A stretch of 64,000 nt of DNA from Kiritimatiellia bacterium (GTDB taxonomy: Bacteria > Verrucomicrobiota > Kiritimatiellia > RFP12 > UBA1067). Each line of letters opens with the position of its first letter. Within the stretch, counting starts at the first letter, position 1. Positions 45,492 through 55,340 of the stretch are shown here, in pieces. The stretch spans positions 1 through 64,000 of the forward strand of contig JAQUCE010000004.1 of assembly GCA_028686345.1 (NCBI GenBank), in the 5' to 3' direction. A program made the translations under genes and the position numbers. Below the pieces are notes generated by a model, which was not told where the DNA came from, ran no database searches, and saw only the letters and a program-made list of their open reading frames with translations.

Positions 45492-48425
45492 ATGATGTAC
45501 AGATTAAAGTGTTTGTTAGTGTTAAGCGTCATCGCTTGCGGTGCTACAATGAATCTCAAAGCGCAGGATGATCTTGAGGCTTTGTTACAGGATTTGGGGG
45601 GACAACCCGCCAAAGAACCTGAAGTCGCGGCTCCCGTGGCGGAACCAGCTCCGGTCGTTGAAGCGGCGCAAGAGGGTGTGCCTGCTCCGAACCCGGCGGT
45701 GCCGGCTCTGGAAGCGGCGCAGAACCCTGCTGACGCGGACGCGGAGCAGGCAGCGATTGTCTCAGAACTGCTGACGCTGGAGAAGATCCGCCGGCAGTCG
45801 CAAGACAACCACGGGTTCAGCTTGCTGGAGGCGGCTCGCAAGGCCTTTGCGCAGGGTGATTTCGCAACAGCCACGGAGCAGTACAAGCAGGCATTGGTTT
45901 TCATTGCCGCGCGTCCTGCCACTGAGGCTGCGATCAACGAGGCGCGCGAGGGTATAAAGGAATCCTATTATCAGGACGCCTTGAAGGCTGTTAAGACCAA
46001 GGAATATGATAAAGCGCTGCCTCTGGCATCTAAAGCCAAGGAGAGCGGACATCCTAAGGCGCAGCGTTTGATTGATGAGCTGACAACTACCGATCCTGGG
46101 TCAAGAGACACGGATGTCTCTGAAATCGTGCACCGCATCAATGAAAAAGAGTATAAAACCGACCAGTCCGAGATCCGTCGCCGACTGCGCCGGGCACGCC
46201 AGTTCTACTCCACAGGCGAGTATGACAAGGCGCAGGAGGAGTGTGATCTGGTGTTGCGCGACTATCCCGACAATATTGATGCAATGAATATGCGTCAAAT
46301 GGTTGCGGATCGCAGCAAGGGAGTGGCGGATATAGAGTTTGAAGCAACCCGCGCCCTGATGATCCGGGATGTGCGTCGAACTTGGACCCCTGACCGCTAT
46401 GCCATTGAGAGCCCTCAGCTGCCAGGCGCTGCCGAGCGCGTTGGCGCTAAAGCCAAAATCCCGGGCGGTATCACAGGCACCAAGACCTCGGAGCAGGTTG
46501 TCGCGAAAAAACTGCGGGATATTGTAATCCCTGAGGTGACCTTCCGTCCGCCCGCCACGATTATTGACGCGGTTGATTTCTTTAAGCAGGCCAGTCGTGA
46601 ATACGATGATCCCGAGATCCCGGCTGATCAAAGGGGTGTCAACCTTGTGCTTAAATTGCCATCCTCCAGCGCCCCGGCTTCCGCAGGTGTGCCCTCTGAT
46701 CCGTTCGCGGCGCCGGAAGCTGTCTCAAGCGGCGGCAGCGGTGTACCTATGATACCGGCCATGAGCGCGCGCTTTATCAATTTGTATGACGCGCTGAAGC
46801 TGGTCTGTGATGTTACAGGTATGAAATTCCGAATTCGCGGCAACATTGTGATGATTGTGCCTTTGAACGATCCTGATGACGAATTGATCTCCCGCTCCTA
46901 CAATGTGGTGGCAACGATCACTGACCGTGTGGGCGCCGCGCAAAGCGAGCTTAGCAGCGGACGCAGCAGCGGCGAATCCACCTTTATGACCACCTCGGAT
47001 ATGGGTGGAACGCAGGATTGGAAAGCGTTTTTTGCTGAAATGGGCGTTGTCTGGCCGGATGGCTCGTCAATCTCCTATATGTCTACGATCGGTAAACTGC
47101 GTGTGACCAACACCGAAGAGCAGCTCGCCATATTTGAGCAGGTGCTGGAGGATCTGAACGTTACGCCGCGCCTGATTGAGATCGAGGCCCGCTTCGTGGA
47201 GGTCAACCAGAATGATCTTAACTCTCTGGGCTTTGAGTGGCTGTTGAACAGTGACTTCAGCTTTGATGCCGGTTTTGTCGGCGACGCGCTTGATTTTAGA
47301 AAGCACAGCAACCAGATGGTGCCCGCTTATGACAATGCCGGCAATGCGCTCTTTGATGCTGCCGGCGAACCGCTGCTGCGCTATGCGCCCTACATGGGGC
47401 CGGGCAGCCTCCAGCAGGGCTTCTACACCGACCCGCTCGGCAACCCGCACACTGTTCCGCTGAGCGGCATGCCAGGCAGCGTGGCGCAGAGAGGGCATAA
47501 CGCCAGCGTCAATGCGATTGATGGAAACAACTTCAGCACTGGTAACCGCTACCTCAGCACCCTGGGCAATCCGGTTGCGCCTGATGGGACGGTTAATGAT
47601 AAGTTTATGCAGATCAACGCTTTCCTTGGCAATGCGGATGTCTCCATGATACTGCACATGCTCAGCCAGCGCTCTGACTCTGATTTGCTCTCAGCCCCCA
47701 AGGTTGTGACTAAGTCCGGCCAGGAGGCTATTATGAAGGTTGTAACAGAGTATATCTATCCAACTGAGTTTCAGGTGACGATGTCTCAGCAAGGCACCAC
47801 TGGCGGCAGTACCACCACAGGCGGCGGCACTGGTGAGCCGCTGGCGATCGTGGAACCGCAGAACTTTGAGATGCGCGAGGTGGGCGTGATCCTGCAGGTC
47901 GTGCCGGAGGTTTCGGCTGAGGGTCAGATGATCAACCTGATGCTCAACCCTCAGGTTGTTTCAGAGCCGGTCTGGAAGAACTATGGAACAAAGATTCCCA
48001 AGCTGGTGCCACGCACAGTCTTTGATCAGGTGCTGGGGATTATGGTGACTAACTCGGAGATTGAATACACGGAGTTGCCCATGGAGCAGCCTTTCTTTCC
48101 TGTCAGGTCAGTCTCGACCCAGCTCTCGATCTACAACGGAGCGACGGTTGTGATGGGTGGTCTGATCAACGAGCAGCGCACGACGATTGAAGACAAGGTG
48201 CCCTTCCTGGGTGACATACCTTACCTTGGGAGATTGTTCCGCAGCCGCTCTGAGAAGTCCGACAAACGCAATCTGCTGGTATTTGTGACAGCGCGCCTGG
48301 TGGATCCAGCGGGAAGGTTTGTGAAAATGAGCGGCGACAGCGACTCTCCGATTATGGGTGGAGGATCACCTGCGCTGGCGCCGATGGACATGGGTACGGG
48401 CGCTGACATGCCGTCACCCTTCTAA
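45492..48425 (+). CDS. Type IV pilus-type secretin (PilQ/GspD family)
   Basis: Outer-membrane secretin of 977 aa, in the place of Amuc_1098. A signal peptide (LKCLLVLSVIACGATMNLKA) is followed by a Pro/Ala/Glu-rich stretch. Two TPR-like helical regions follow (FAQGDFATATEQYKQALVF, YSTGEYDKAQEECDLVLRDYP; about 115-280). Next are N-domains (about 340-570, including NVTPRLIEIEARFVEVNQ) and the secretin gate domain. C-terminal hallmarks are GVILQVVPEVSAEGQMINL and TTIEDKVPFLGDIPYLGRLF followed by RNLLVFVTARLVDP. AGGAG at 45478-45482 supports ATG 45492. No PilB, PilT, PilC or pilin genes are in the window. Confidence 0.9.
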   Translation: MMYRLKCLLVLSVIACGATMNLKAQDDLEALLQDLGGQPAKEPEVAAPVAEPAPVVEAAQEGVPAPNPAVPALEAAQNPADADAEQAAIVSELLTLEKIRRQSQDNHGFSLLEAARKAFAQGDFATATEQYKQALVFIAARPATEAAINEAREGIKESYYQDALKAVKTKEYDKALPLASKAKESGHPKAQRLIDELTTTDPGSRDTDVSEIVHRINEKEYKTDQSEIRRRLRRARQFYSTGEYDKAQEECDLVLRDYPDNIDAMNMRQMVADRSKGVADIEFEATRALMIRDVRRTWTPDRYAIESPQLPGAAERVGAKAKIPGGITGTKTSEQVVAKKLRDIVIPEVTFRPPATIIDAVDFFKQASREYDDPEIPADQRGVNLVLKLPSSSAPASAGVPSDPFAAPEAVSSGGSGVPMIPAMSARFINLYDALKLVCDVTGMKFRIRGNIVMIVPLNDPDDELISRSYNVVATITDRVGAAQSELSSGRSSGESTFMTTSDMGGTQDWKAFFAEMGVVWPDGSSISYMSTIGKLRVTNTEEQLAIFEQVLEDLNVTPRLIEIEARFVEVNQNDLNSLGFEWLLNSDFSFDAGFVGDALDFRKHSNQMVPAYDNAGNALFDAAGEPLLRYAPYMGPGSLQQGFYTDPLGNPHTVPLSGMPGSVAQRGHNASVNAIDGNNFSTGNRYLSTLGNPVAPDGTVNDKFMQINAFLGNADVSMILHMLSQRSDSDLLSAPKVVTKSGQEAIMKVVTEYIYPTEFQVTMSQQGTTGGSTTTGGGTGEPLAIVEPQNFEMREVGVILQVVPEVSAEGQMINLMLNPQVVSEPVWKNYGTKIPKLVPRTVFDQVLGIMVTNSEIEYTELPMEQPFFPVRSVSTQLSIYNGATVVMGGLINEQRTTIEDKVPFLGDIPYLGRLFRSRSEKSDKRNLLVFVTARLVDPAGRFVKMSGDSDSPIMGGGSPALAPMDMGTGADMPSPF

Positions 48426-48535
48426 TTCAACTGCTGAGAGGTTGGAGGTCGAAGAGAAGCCGGGCGCGCGGATGCGTCGTGCTGAAACAATGACGGCAAC
48501 GCAACCAGCCAATCTAAAATTAAAACAGCTGGCCA

Positions 48536-48573
48536 CCGCCTGCCTGCGCACAACGCACAGGCAGGCAGGCGGC
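48536..48573. repeat. CCGCCTGCCTGCG hairpin
   Basis: CCGCCTGCCTGCGC and GCACAGGCAGGCAGGCGG pair almost perfectly around a short loop, about 110 bp behind the secretin gene. It may serve as a terminator-like stem without T tract; a relative is at 24661-24692. In the rest of 48426-49147 I see a small ORF, an imperfect 'gcggattta..ggtaatccgc' hairpin (about 48843-48875) and no RNA gene I can recognise. Confidence 0.7.
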
Positions 48574-48732
48574 TGAGGTTATGACGGCTATGCGTGCTCA
48601 TTGATGGTTTGCTGTCGAGCCTTTACTGCTCCAGGGCGGGTTATTGAGAGGTGGCCCGAAAGTGATAATGGAGCAGTGCAAGCAAGTTGCTTGCAGAAAA
48701 CATTTTCATTCAACATGTTTTTAAGGAGCAAC

Positions 48733-48825
48733 ATGTTTGTTCTGCCCTTCGGTAAGGGCCTGGAAAGATTGACAAGTTTGCGGCACAGAGACAAAACACA
48801 GCGAAACTCCCTCTGGCCAATCTGA
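48733..48825 (+). CDS. Possible 30-aa ORF with strong RBS
   Basis: ATG 48733 is preceded by TTAAGGAGCAAC (AAGGAG 4 bases upstream) and encodes MFVLPFGKGLERLTSLRHRD and a short tail. There is no known motif and it may be chance. It is the only ORF with a good RBS in a 720-bp gap. Confidence 0.2.
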   Translation: MFVLPFGKGLERLTSLRHRDKTQRNSLWPI

Positions 48826-49147
48826 CCACCAACGCAATAAAAGCGGATTTACGGAATTTAGCACTGGTAATCCGCACCGTAATACTCTATGCTTTAAATT
48901 GTTTAGCGGATCTCGACCCTTTTGCGGTCTAAAATTTTCATGCACGGCTGTAAATCTGACTCCATCCAGTGATGGGCCGAAAAGCTTTTTCGCTCACAGG
49001 CGAAACGTTCAACACCCTGAGTACAGCGCCGTTAGCGGCATAGCCGCTGCATGGGTTATGATCTTAATCTCACTTCAAGCACACTTGCGGGTTTGACGCA
49101 CCGCGCAGGAATCAACTTTGTTTCAACATAGAACCAACCATGTGTTT

Positions 49148-49741
49148 ATGGTACGAATTGTAATAACAGGTGGAATTGCCTGTGGAAAAACCCTTTTCTG
49201 CACCTATTTAAGCGAGCTTGGTTTTGATGTTTTGGATTGTGATTTTGTTGTTCACACACTGGAGTCATCAGGAGGAGCCGCTGTCGCGCCAATTAAACGT
49301 GCGTTTGGCGAAGAGGTGATTCTCAGAGATGGTTCAGTGGATCGAAAAAAACTGGGTGAGATTGTTTTTAATGATCGAAAACAGCGTGAGCGATTGAACG
49401 CGATCATCCATCCCCTGGTGGAAGAGAGTGTGGAGCAATGGCTGCTTAACACGCATACAGGGATTCCCGTGGTTGTCATCCCTCTGCTTTTTGAATTGGG
49501 CTGGGAGCACAGATACGAATGTATCGTAACACTGGTAAGTGAGCGACAACTGCAGATCAACAGACTTGTGAACACTCGGGGGCTAACTGTGCAGGAGGCT
49601 GAAATACGTCTGGCAGCGCAAATGTCCGCATCGGAAAAAGCACTGCGATCCGATATAGTGGTTATCAATAATGGTAGCGCGGAGGCGCTTCGTAAAGAGG
49701 CGCAAAGAGTGAGCCGCCTTCTAAAAAAGAGGTACGAATGA
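49148..49741 (+). CDS. coaE: Dephospho-CoA kinase
   Basis: Phosphorylates dephospho-CoA at the 3' ribose hydroxyl, the last step of CoA synthesis, in the cytoplasm. The 197-aa product has the P-loop GGIACGKT (residues 8-15), [10 protein letters not shown] (usual D-x-D region), [21 protein letters not shown] (the 'PLLFE' signature) and [22 protein letters not shown] 49148 is chosen because MVRIVITGG is the family start; 49118 adds ten residues. Its stop overlaps the rho start (ATGA), so the pair is translationally coupled. PanD in this window feeds the same pathway but is far away. Confidence 0.93.
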   Translation: MVRIVITGGIACGKTLFCTYLSELGFDVLDCDFVVHTLESSGGAAVAPIKRAFGEEVILRDGSVDRKKLGEIVFNDRKQRERLNAIIHPLVEESVEQWLLNTHTGIPVVVIPLLFELGWEHRYECIVTLVSERQLQINRLVNTRGLTVQEAEIRLAAQMSASEKALRSDIVVINNGSAEALRKEAQRVSRLLKKRYE

Positions 49742-51402
49742 GTACAGAAGAGAACAATGTGGATTTAGAAAACAAGGAAAAGGAGCCGGTCGAAAGCACG
49801 CGGGAGAGTTCCGCGACCCCGGCACCTGCCAAATGGAAGCGCTATGCGCCGGGAGCAGCAACTGTCACGGTTGCCCGACCCTCGTCAGCTGATCGTAAAG
49901 CCGGCGACAAGGGTGGGCGTAGCCACAGTGTTGCCAGGCCTAAGCTGGCCGTGGCAGGAGCCGCTCCGGCCGCGGCGCGTGCAGCTGCCAAAACAGGCGG
50001 ACGCAAAAAAGGGGAGGCCGATAAAAAGCGCCATTCGCCCCCGCGTCATCACAACGAGAGCACGCCGTCATCGGATAGTCGCCATAAGCCAACGCACACC
50101 GAGCATCCGGAGGCAGGCCAGACACAGGTGGAGGCCGAAGATTTGCCGGATCTCTTTTTAGCACAGCTGCAGAATAAGAGTGTTGCGGAGCTGCATGAGA
50201 TGCTGCCCCATACCGAGATTGAAGAGCTTGCGTCCTTACGTAAGCACCAGATCATCTTTGAGATTATACGCAGTTACCTGCGCCGCAGTGGAACTGTTAT
50301 CACCAGCGGAGTGCTGGAGATTCTTCCGGACGGGTATGGGTTTTTGCGTTCACCGCGCAGTAATTATCTACAATGTCCTGAGGATGTCTACGTCTCTCCC
50401 TCACAGGTGCGCCGTTTTGGTTTACGGACCGGTGATGTGCTTGAGGGCGGGGTGCGGGAGCCGAAAGACAAGGACAAGTTCTTCGCCTTGGCGAAAGTTG
50501 ATAGTATTAACGGTAAAACCATGGACGCTGCGCGGCGTACCGTGCACTTCGAGAATCTCATTCCACTGTTTCCTGACCGGCGCATCCGGCTGGAGACCGC
50601 TCCCACTGAGGTCTCCATGCGCATTATGGATATCTTTACGCCGATCGGCTTTGGCCAGCGCGGTCTGATTGTGGCACCGCCTCGGACTGGAAAAACCGTT
50701 CTGCTGCAAAAAGTCGCCAATGCGATTTCAGCCAACCATCCCGATGCCGAGCTGATCATTCTGTTGATTGACGAGCGTCCGGAAGAGGTGACAGACATGC
50801 AGCGCAACACAAAAGCGCAGGTTCTGAGCTCCACCTTTGATGAGGCGCCTGAGCGCCATGTGCAGGTGGCTGAGATGGTGATTGAGGTTGCCAAACGGCT
50901 GGTTGAAAATGGCCGTGATGTGGTGATTCTGCTGGATAGTATTACACGGTTAGCGCGCGCCTACAATACGGTGCAGCCCAACTCCGGCAGGATTCTTTCC
51001 GGCGGTGTGGATGCCAACGCCCTGCATAAGCCGAAACGCTTTTTTGGCGCAGCCCGCAATATTGAGCATGGCGGGAGCCTGACCATTATTGCGACCGCTC
51101 TGGTCGAAACCGGCAGCCGCATGGATGATGTGATCTTTGAGGAGTTTAAGGGTACCGGCAATATGGAGCTTTGTCTGGATCGCTCGCTGGTTGACAAGCG
51201 CGTCTTCCCGGCCATTAACATGGAGAAATCCGGCACACGCAAAGAGGAGTTGCTGCTTTATCCTGAGGAGCTTAGCCGCACATGGACACTGCGCAGGGCT
51301 TTGAGCGGTATCCAGCCGGTTGAAGCGATGGAGATGATTGTCAAGCGAATCAAAAAGACGCAGAGCAATGCGGAGTTTCTGGTTGGCATCAAGGAGTCCT
51401 GA
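49738..51402 (+). CDS. rho: Transcription termination factor Rho
   Basis: Hexameric RNA helicase that ends transcription at Rho-dependent sites. The conserved body starts about residue 134 ([20 protein letters not shown]). It has the cold-shock-like RNA-binding domain ([21 protein letters not shown]), Walker A APPRTGKT (about 312-319), Q-loop region [11 protein letters not shown], Walker [16 protein letters not shown] and the R-loop [19 protein letters not shown]. The first about 130 residues are a low-complexity Ala/Lys/Arg/Pro extension, as in Rho proteins of actinobacteria and some PVC bacteria, where extensions bind RNA or promote condensates. Total length is 554 aa against about 420 in E. 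coli. It overlaps coaE by four bases. Confidence 0.96.
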   Translation: MSTEENNVDLENKEKEPVESTRESSATPAPAKWKRYAPGAATVTVARPSSADRKAGDKGGRSHSVARPKLAVAGAAPAAARAAAKTGGRKKGEADKKRHSPPRHHNESTPSSDSRHKPTHTEHPEAGQTQVEAEDLPDLFLAQLQNKSVAELHEMLPHTEIEELASLRKHQIIFEIIRSYLRRSGTVITSGVLEILPDGYGFLRSPRSNYLQCPEDVYVSPSQVRRFGLRTGDVLEGGVREPKDKDKFFALAKVDSINGKTMDAARRTVHFENLIPLFPDRRIRLETAPTEVSMRIMDIFTPIGFGQRGLIVAPPRTGKTVLLQKVANAISANHPDAELIILLIDERPEEVTDMQRNTKAQVLSSTFDEAPERHVQVAEMVIEVAKRLVENGRDVVILLDSITRLARAYNTVQPNSGRILSGGVDANALHKPKRFFGAARNIEHGGSLTIIATALVETGSRMDDVIFEEFKGTGNMELCLDRSLVDKRVFPAINMEKSGTRKEELLLYPEELSRTWTLRRALSGIQPVEAMEMIVKRIKKTQSNAEFLVGIKES

Positions 51403-51518
51403 GACTCAGAATTCAGATCTTAAAGTGCGGAGCATATTAAGCGCGTTAACAGGCGCACAGCCGCCGCACTCTCAAAGGTTCCATAAAGCTGTATAAAGAA
51501 AGTAAAAATAGACGTGAG

Positions 51519-51547
51519 TTTACGCTCAAACCCTGATAAACTATATT
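51519..51547 (+). promoter_or_regulatory. Promoter for tig-clpP-clpX
   Basis: TTTACG (51519-51524, 4/6), a 17-bp spacer and TATATT (51542-51547, 5/6), 37 bp upstream of the tig ATG. Confidence 0.5.
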
Positions 51548-51583
51548 CTCATTTTTTCCAGGTTAGAAGCGAAAGGATTTTTG

Positions 51584-52873
51584 ATGAAGGTTGAAAAACA
51601 AAATATAGGCGGCTGTAGATGGAATTTGATTATTAATGCAGATCCGAAAGAGTGCGAGGCTGATTATAAGAAGGTTTTGAAAACCTTTAATGACGCAGGG
51701 CGAATCAGCGGCTTTCGAAAGGGCAAAGCTCCAATCGAGATTATTAAAAAGAATTTTCAGCGTGAAATTATTCAAGAGACAGAGAAGCGACTTTTCCGCA
51801 CCATCTACCAAAAGGCGGTCGATGAGGAAAACCTCAAGGTGGTGGCTGCTCTGGAGGTTAAGGATGTTATTTTCTCGCCTGAAACCGGCATTGTTTTCAC
51901 CGCCGTGGTTGATCTGGAACCAAAGTTTTCGCTGCCGAAATACAGGAAAATTCCCATTGATCCCCGAGAGGTGGCGGTTACAGAGGAGGAGCTGGATCAC
52001 TATATGGAGCGTATGCGCGCGGCTTTCGCCAAGTTTGAGGAGACAAGCGCAGAGTATGAAATTCAGAAAAATGATCTGGTTTGCATGGACTTTGCCGGAA
52101 GTGTCGGCGGCCAGCCGCTGAAAGAGATTGACCCGGCAGCAGAGGCGATTTCCAGCAAGAGTGATTTCTGGGTACAGGTCGATGAGAGTCAGTTTTTGCC
52201 GGAGGTTATCAACGCCGCGGTCGGGCTAACATCCGGCGCTGAAACAGCCGTGGAATTTAAGCTGCCCAAGGCAATGCCGATGGAGGCGCTGAGAGGCAAA
52301 AAAGTGCGTTATGAGCTGAAAATCAAGGCTGTGCGTAAACGGGTTGTTCCCGCTGACGCGGAGCTTTGTGCGCAACTTAAGGTGGAGTCACTTGAGGAGT
52401 TCCGGCAGGATGCGCGCAGCAAAATGGCCGAAGTCGCCAATCAGGAGGAGCAGTACCGTCGTAAACAGGCCGTGACCGAATACCTGCTGAACAAAGCAAC
52501 ATTTGAAGTGCCGGAGTCGGAGATGAAAGAGGCTGTCAATAATATCCTGGAGCAAATGAAGCGTGAAGCTCAGCAGCGCGGGGTTAAGAGCGAAGAGCTG
52601 GCTGCTCAGCGCGATGAGATTCTGCAGAGTGCCACTGCTTCGGCCACGAATCAGGTGCGGTTTAAATATATAATCCGCGAGATTGCCCGCGCAGAGGGGA
52701 TTGAGGCCTCGGACGAGGAGGTGGACGAGAAGATTCAGAGCATGACCAGCGAGTACAAAATGGATGCCGAGGAACTCCGCAAGCGGCTCTTTGAGGGCGG
52801 TCACCAGGATGTTCTTAAGGAGCAGGTTGTCTTTGATAAAACAATGGAGCTGCTGATTGCAGAGGGTAAGTAA
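51584..52873 (+). CDS. tig: Trigger factor
   Basis: Ribosome-bound chaperone and peptidyl-prolyl isomerase at the nascent chain exit. The 429-aa product has the ribosome-binding signature as GFRKGKAPIEIIKKNF (G-F-R-x-G-x-x-P, about residue 46-61), the FKBP-like PPIase part (about 155-240) and an all-helical C-terminal chaperone arm rich in Glu/Lys/Arg. ATG 51584 is used; the TTG at 51581 is one codon upstream. AAGGA lies 7 bases before. It leads the classical tig-clpP-clpX order (81 bp and 17 bp gaps). Confidence 0.96.
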   Translation: MKVEKQNIGGCRWNLIINADPKECEADYKKVLKTFNDAGRISGFRKGKAPIEIIKKNFQREIIQETEKRLFRTIYQKAVDEENLKVVAALEVKDVIFSPETGIVFTAVVDLEPKFSLPKYRKIPIDPREVAVTEEELDHYMERMRAAFAKFEETSAEYEIQKNDLVCMDFAGSVGGQPLKEIDPAAEAISSKSDFWVQVDESQFLPEVINAAVGLTSGAETAVEFKLPKAMPMEALRGKKVRYELKIKAVRKRVVPADAELCAQLKVESLEEFRQDARSKMAEVANQEEQYRRKQAVTEYLLNKATFEVPESEMKEAVNNILEQMKREAQQRGVKSEELAAQRDEILQSATASATNQVRFKYIIREIARAEGIEASDEEVDEKIQSMTSEYKMDAEELRKRLFEGGHQDVLKEQVVFDKTMELLIAEGK

Positions 52874-52953
52874 ACTGACGCAGATTGTTCGGCCAGTGCC
52901 GTGACGCGCCCTGAGCGCGGGACGGCTGCGTGATCGCGACAAAGGAGAGTTAA

Positions 52954-53565
52954 ATGAATTTTGAACAGGAAAGATCATCGATGTTGATTCCAATGGTGGT
53001 TGAACAGACCGGGCGCGGCGAGCGTTCTTATGATATTTATTCAAGGCTACTGCAGGATAGGATCATTTTTATCGGAACCGGCGTACACGATGCGCTCAGC
53101 AATCTGATCATCGCGCAGCTTCTTTTTTTGCAGTCACAGGACTCCAAAAAGGATATCTCGGTTTACATCAACTCGCCAGGCGGATCCGTGACTGCCGGGC
53201 TGGCTATCTATGACACAATGCAGTTTCTGCAGTGTGACATAGCCACCTACTGCGTTGGTCAGGCAGCCAGTATGGGCGCGATTTTGCTGTCAGCCGGAAC
53301 CAAAGGCAAGCGTTACGCTCTGCCCAATGCCCGCATTATGATCCACCAGCCGTGGGGAGGCGCGGAGGGCAAAGCCTCGGATATTCAGATTGCGGCGGAG
53401 GAAATACTGCGACTTAAAGTGCGCTTGAATGAGATACTGGCCTTTCACACCGGTAAAAATGTTAAAACAATCACCAACGACACTGAGCGCGATTTCTTTA
53501 TGTCTTCCGAGCAGGCGAAAACCTATGGTCTGGTGGATGAAGTGTTGACCAAGCAGAGTGTCTGA
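52954..53565 (+). CDS. clpP: ATP-dependent Clp protease proteolytic subunit
   Basis: Serine protease that forms the 14-subunit chamber used by ClpX. The 203-aa product has the triad Ser106 (GQAASMGA), His131 (MIHQPWGG) and Asp176 ([10 protein letters not shown]), plus [11 protein letters not shown] for the oxyanion loop. An N-terminal propeptide of about 10 residues ([10 protein letters not shown]) may be removed. RBS AAAGGAGAG stands 6 bases before the ATG. The gene is directly followed by clpX. Confidence 0.97.
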   Translation: MNFEQERSSMLIPMVVEQTGRGERSYDIYSRLLQDRIIFIGTGVHDALSNLIIAQLLFLQSQDSKKDISVYINSPGGSVTAGLAIYDTMQFLQCDIATYCVGQAASMGAILLSAGTKGKRYALPNARIMIHQPWGGAEGKASDIQIAAEEILRLKVRLNEILAFHTGKNVKTITNDTERDFFMSSEQAKTYGLVDEVLTKQSV

Positions 53566-53582
53566 CCAAGGAGAAAGATTTT

Positions 53583-54830
53583 ATGGGAGCTTCTAAAAAA
53601 GGGATAACCTGCTCGTTTTGCGGCAAGAACGAGAGGGATGGAGCAATGGTTATACCGGGCCCGCAGGCTAATATCTGTGAGTTTTGCGTTGAGATATGCC
53701 ACGAAATTGTCAAGGAGGAGAACAGCGCCGACAGTGCGCCAGCCGAGAAGTTGAATTTAAAGGTGCCCGCGCCCTTTGAGATCAAAGAGTTTCTTGATCA
53801 ATACATCATTGGCCATGACACCACGAAAAAGGTGCTGGCAGTTGCTGTTCACAACCACTATAAACGGCTGCAGCAAAACACTGAAAAATACGACAGTGAA
53901 GTGTATGGCGAGTTTAAGGACGTTGAGATTGAAAAGAGCAATATTCTCCTGATCGGTCCTACCGGATGCGGGAAAACGCTCTTTGCCAAGAGTTTGGCCA
54001 AGATGCTGGATGTGCCTTTCGCAATTGCCGATGCCACCACCGTGACCGAGGCCGGCTATGTGGGCGAGGATGTGGAGAATATCCTGCTCTATCTGCTGCA
54101 AGCGGCTGATATGGATGTGCGTAAAGCGGAGCGTGGTATTATTTATATTGATGAGATTGATAAGGCCGCCCGTAAAACAGAGAATGTCTCTGTGACGCGC
54201 GATGTCTCCGGCGAGGGCGTGCAGCAGGCGCTGCTGAAAATTTTGGAGGGAACGGTTGCGCATATTCCGCCCAAAGGCGGACGCAAGCATCCGCAGCAGG
54301 AGAATATCGCCATGCGCACCCATGATATTCTCTTTATCTGCGGCGGCGCCTTTGTGGGGCTGGATGCCTATGTGGCGCAGCGTCAGGGACGCAAGGCGAT
54401 CGGATATACAGCTGACAAGGAGTCAGCCGCTTCCAACGCGGCGAGTAAAACCCTGGTGCCGGCGAATTCGGTCCAGCCTGAGGATTTAATCCGGTACGGG
54501 TTGATTCCGGAGTTTGTTGGGCGACTGCCGGTGGTTTCGTCGCTGGCTGAGTTGACCGAGGCGGATCTGGCGCGCATTCTGGTTGAGCCGAATAACTGCC
54601 TGGTGCGCCAGTATCAAAAGCTGCTTGCCATGGAGGGTATTAAGCTGAGCTTCACCCAACAGGCGCTGCAGACCATCGCCGGTGTCTCCATGAAACGCAA
54701 ATCCGGCGCCCGCGGCCTACGCGCTGTGATGGAGGCCTTTATGATGGATATTATGTACAATGCTCCCAGCTCAAAAAGCAAAACGCTCCGGATCACCGAC
54801 AAAATGGTCCAAGATGCGATCAGTGCTTAG
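53583..54830 (+). CDS. clpX: ATP-dependent Clp protease ATP-binding subunit ClpX
   Basis: AAA+ unfoldase that recognises tagged proteins and feeds ClpP. The 415-aa product has an N-terminal C4 zinc-binding domain ([10 protein letters not shown] .. ICEFCVEIC), Walker A GPTGCGKT (about 125-132), Walker [11 protein letters not shown], pore loop GYVGEDVE, sensor regions and the ClpP-contacting loop IGYT (usual 'IGF'). RBS AAGGAG is upstream. It ends the operon; the next gene is 510 bp away. Confidence 0.97.
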   Translation: MGASKKGITCSFCGKNERDGAMVIPGPQANICEFCVEICHEIVKEENSADSAPAEKLNLKVPAPFEIKEFLDQYIIGHDTTKKVLAVAVHNHYKRLQQNTEKYDSEVYGEFKDVEIEKSNILLIGPTGCGKTLFAKSLAKMLDVPFAIADATTVTEAGYVGEDVENILLYLLQAADMDVRKAERGIIYIDEIDKAARKTENVSVTRDVSGEGVQQALLKILEGTVAHIPPKGGRKHPQQENIAMRTHDILFICGGAFVGLDAYVAQRQGRKAIGYTADKESAASNAASKTLVPANSVQPEDLIRYGLIPEFVGRLPVVSSLAELTEADLARILVEPNNCLVRQYQKLLAMEGIKLSFTQQALQTIAGVSMKRKSGARGLRAVMEAFMMDIMYNAPSSKSKTLRITDKMVQDAISA

Positions 54831-54863
54831 TTGCGGCAGCGCGGCGACAGTGCTGCGCAAAAA

Positions 54864-55170
54864 CGGAGCTCTGATTTGCAATCAAGACCTCCGGTTGGAA
54901 ACCGGAGCCACGGGGGTTCAGCCCGCCTTCGGTTGACGATAGCGGCGGCGACGATGGTGGTTGATGATTTTCAAGGGCGGAGTTTTTAATCGTAATCCGC
55001 TAGTGTCGCACATCATCGTCAACCGATGTCGCTCATAGAGCGACTGCTACACTAAAGCAGCTAGCCGCTGCAACTAAAAGAGTTTGTGTGATGTGCGAAA
55101 GGCTTTCGGCCTCACTGAAAAGTTGATGGTTAAGAGCCCGCTGCTTTAGTAATAAACGCTGCGCGTTCGA
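54864..55170. repeat. Repeat mosaic downstream of clpX
   Basis: 54864-54911 is a diverged double-hairpin block (CTCCGGTTGGAAACCGGAG). 54928-55025 has 'ggttgacgatagcggcggcgacgatgg' and the inverse 'catcatcgtcaaccgatg'. 55028-55044 is the REP palindrome GTCGCTCATAGAGCGAC. 55089-55170 is the block shared with 24564-24652. Thus four families seen elsewhere are joined here in a new order. No gene is seen in 54831-55340. Confidence 0.75.
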
Positions 55171-55264
55171 TAAACAAATTTTTGCAAACAACCTCTGAAC
55201 TTGGACAACGCGCCCATGGCCCGCGCCCTACAGTTTCAACCATTTCAGCCGGACATTTTGGTGT

Positions 55265-55294
55265 TTGCATCCTGTGAGCGTGACTTGGTATAAT
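55265..55294 (+). promoter_or_regulatory. Promoter for the FGE-like secreted protein
   Basis: TTGCAT (55265-55270, 4/6), an 18-bp spacer and TATAAT (55289-55294, 6/6), 46 bp upstream of the ATG at 55341. Confidence 0.6.
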
Positions 55295-55340
55295 CATGGT
55301 TTCAGGATAATGCCAAAACTAGCGGAAAAGCGGGTGATAT

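Noticed and set aside
48426-49147. Small stable RNA (SRP RNA, 6S, tmRNA or RNase P)
   Set aside because: I looked for conserved cores such as the SRP GGAAG..AGCAGC loop and a tRNA-like end and found none that fit.
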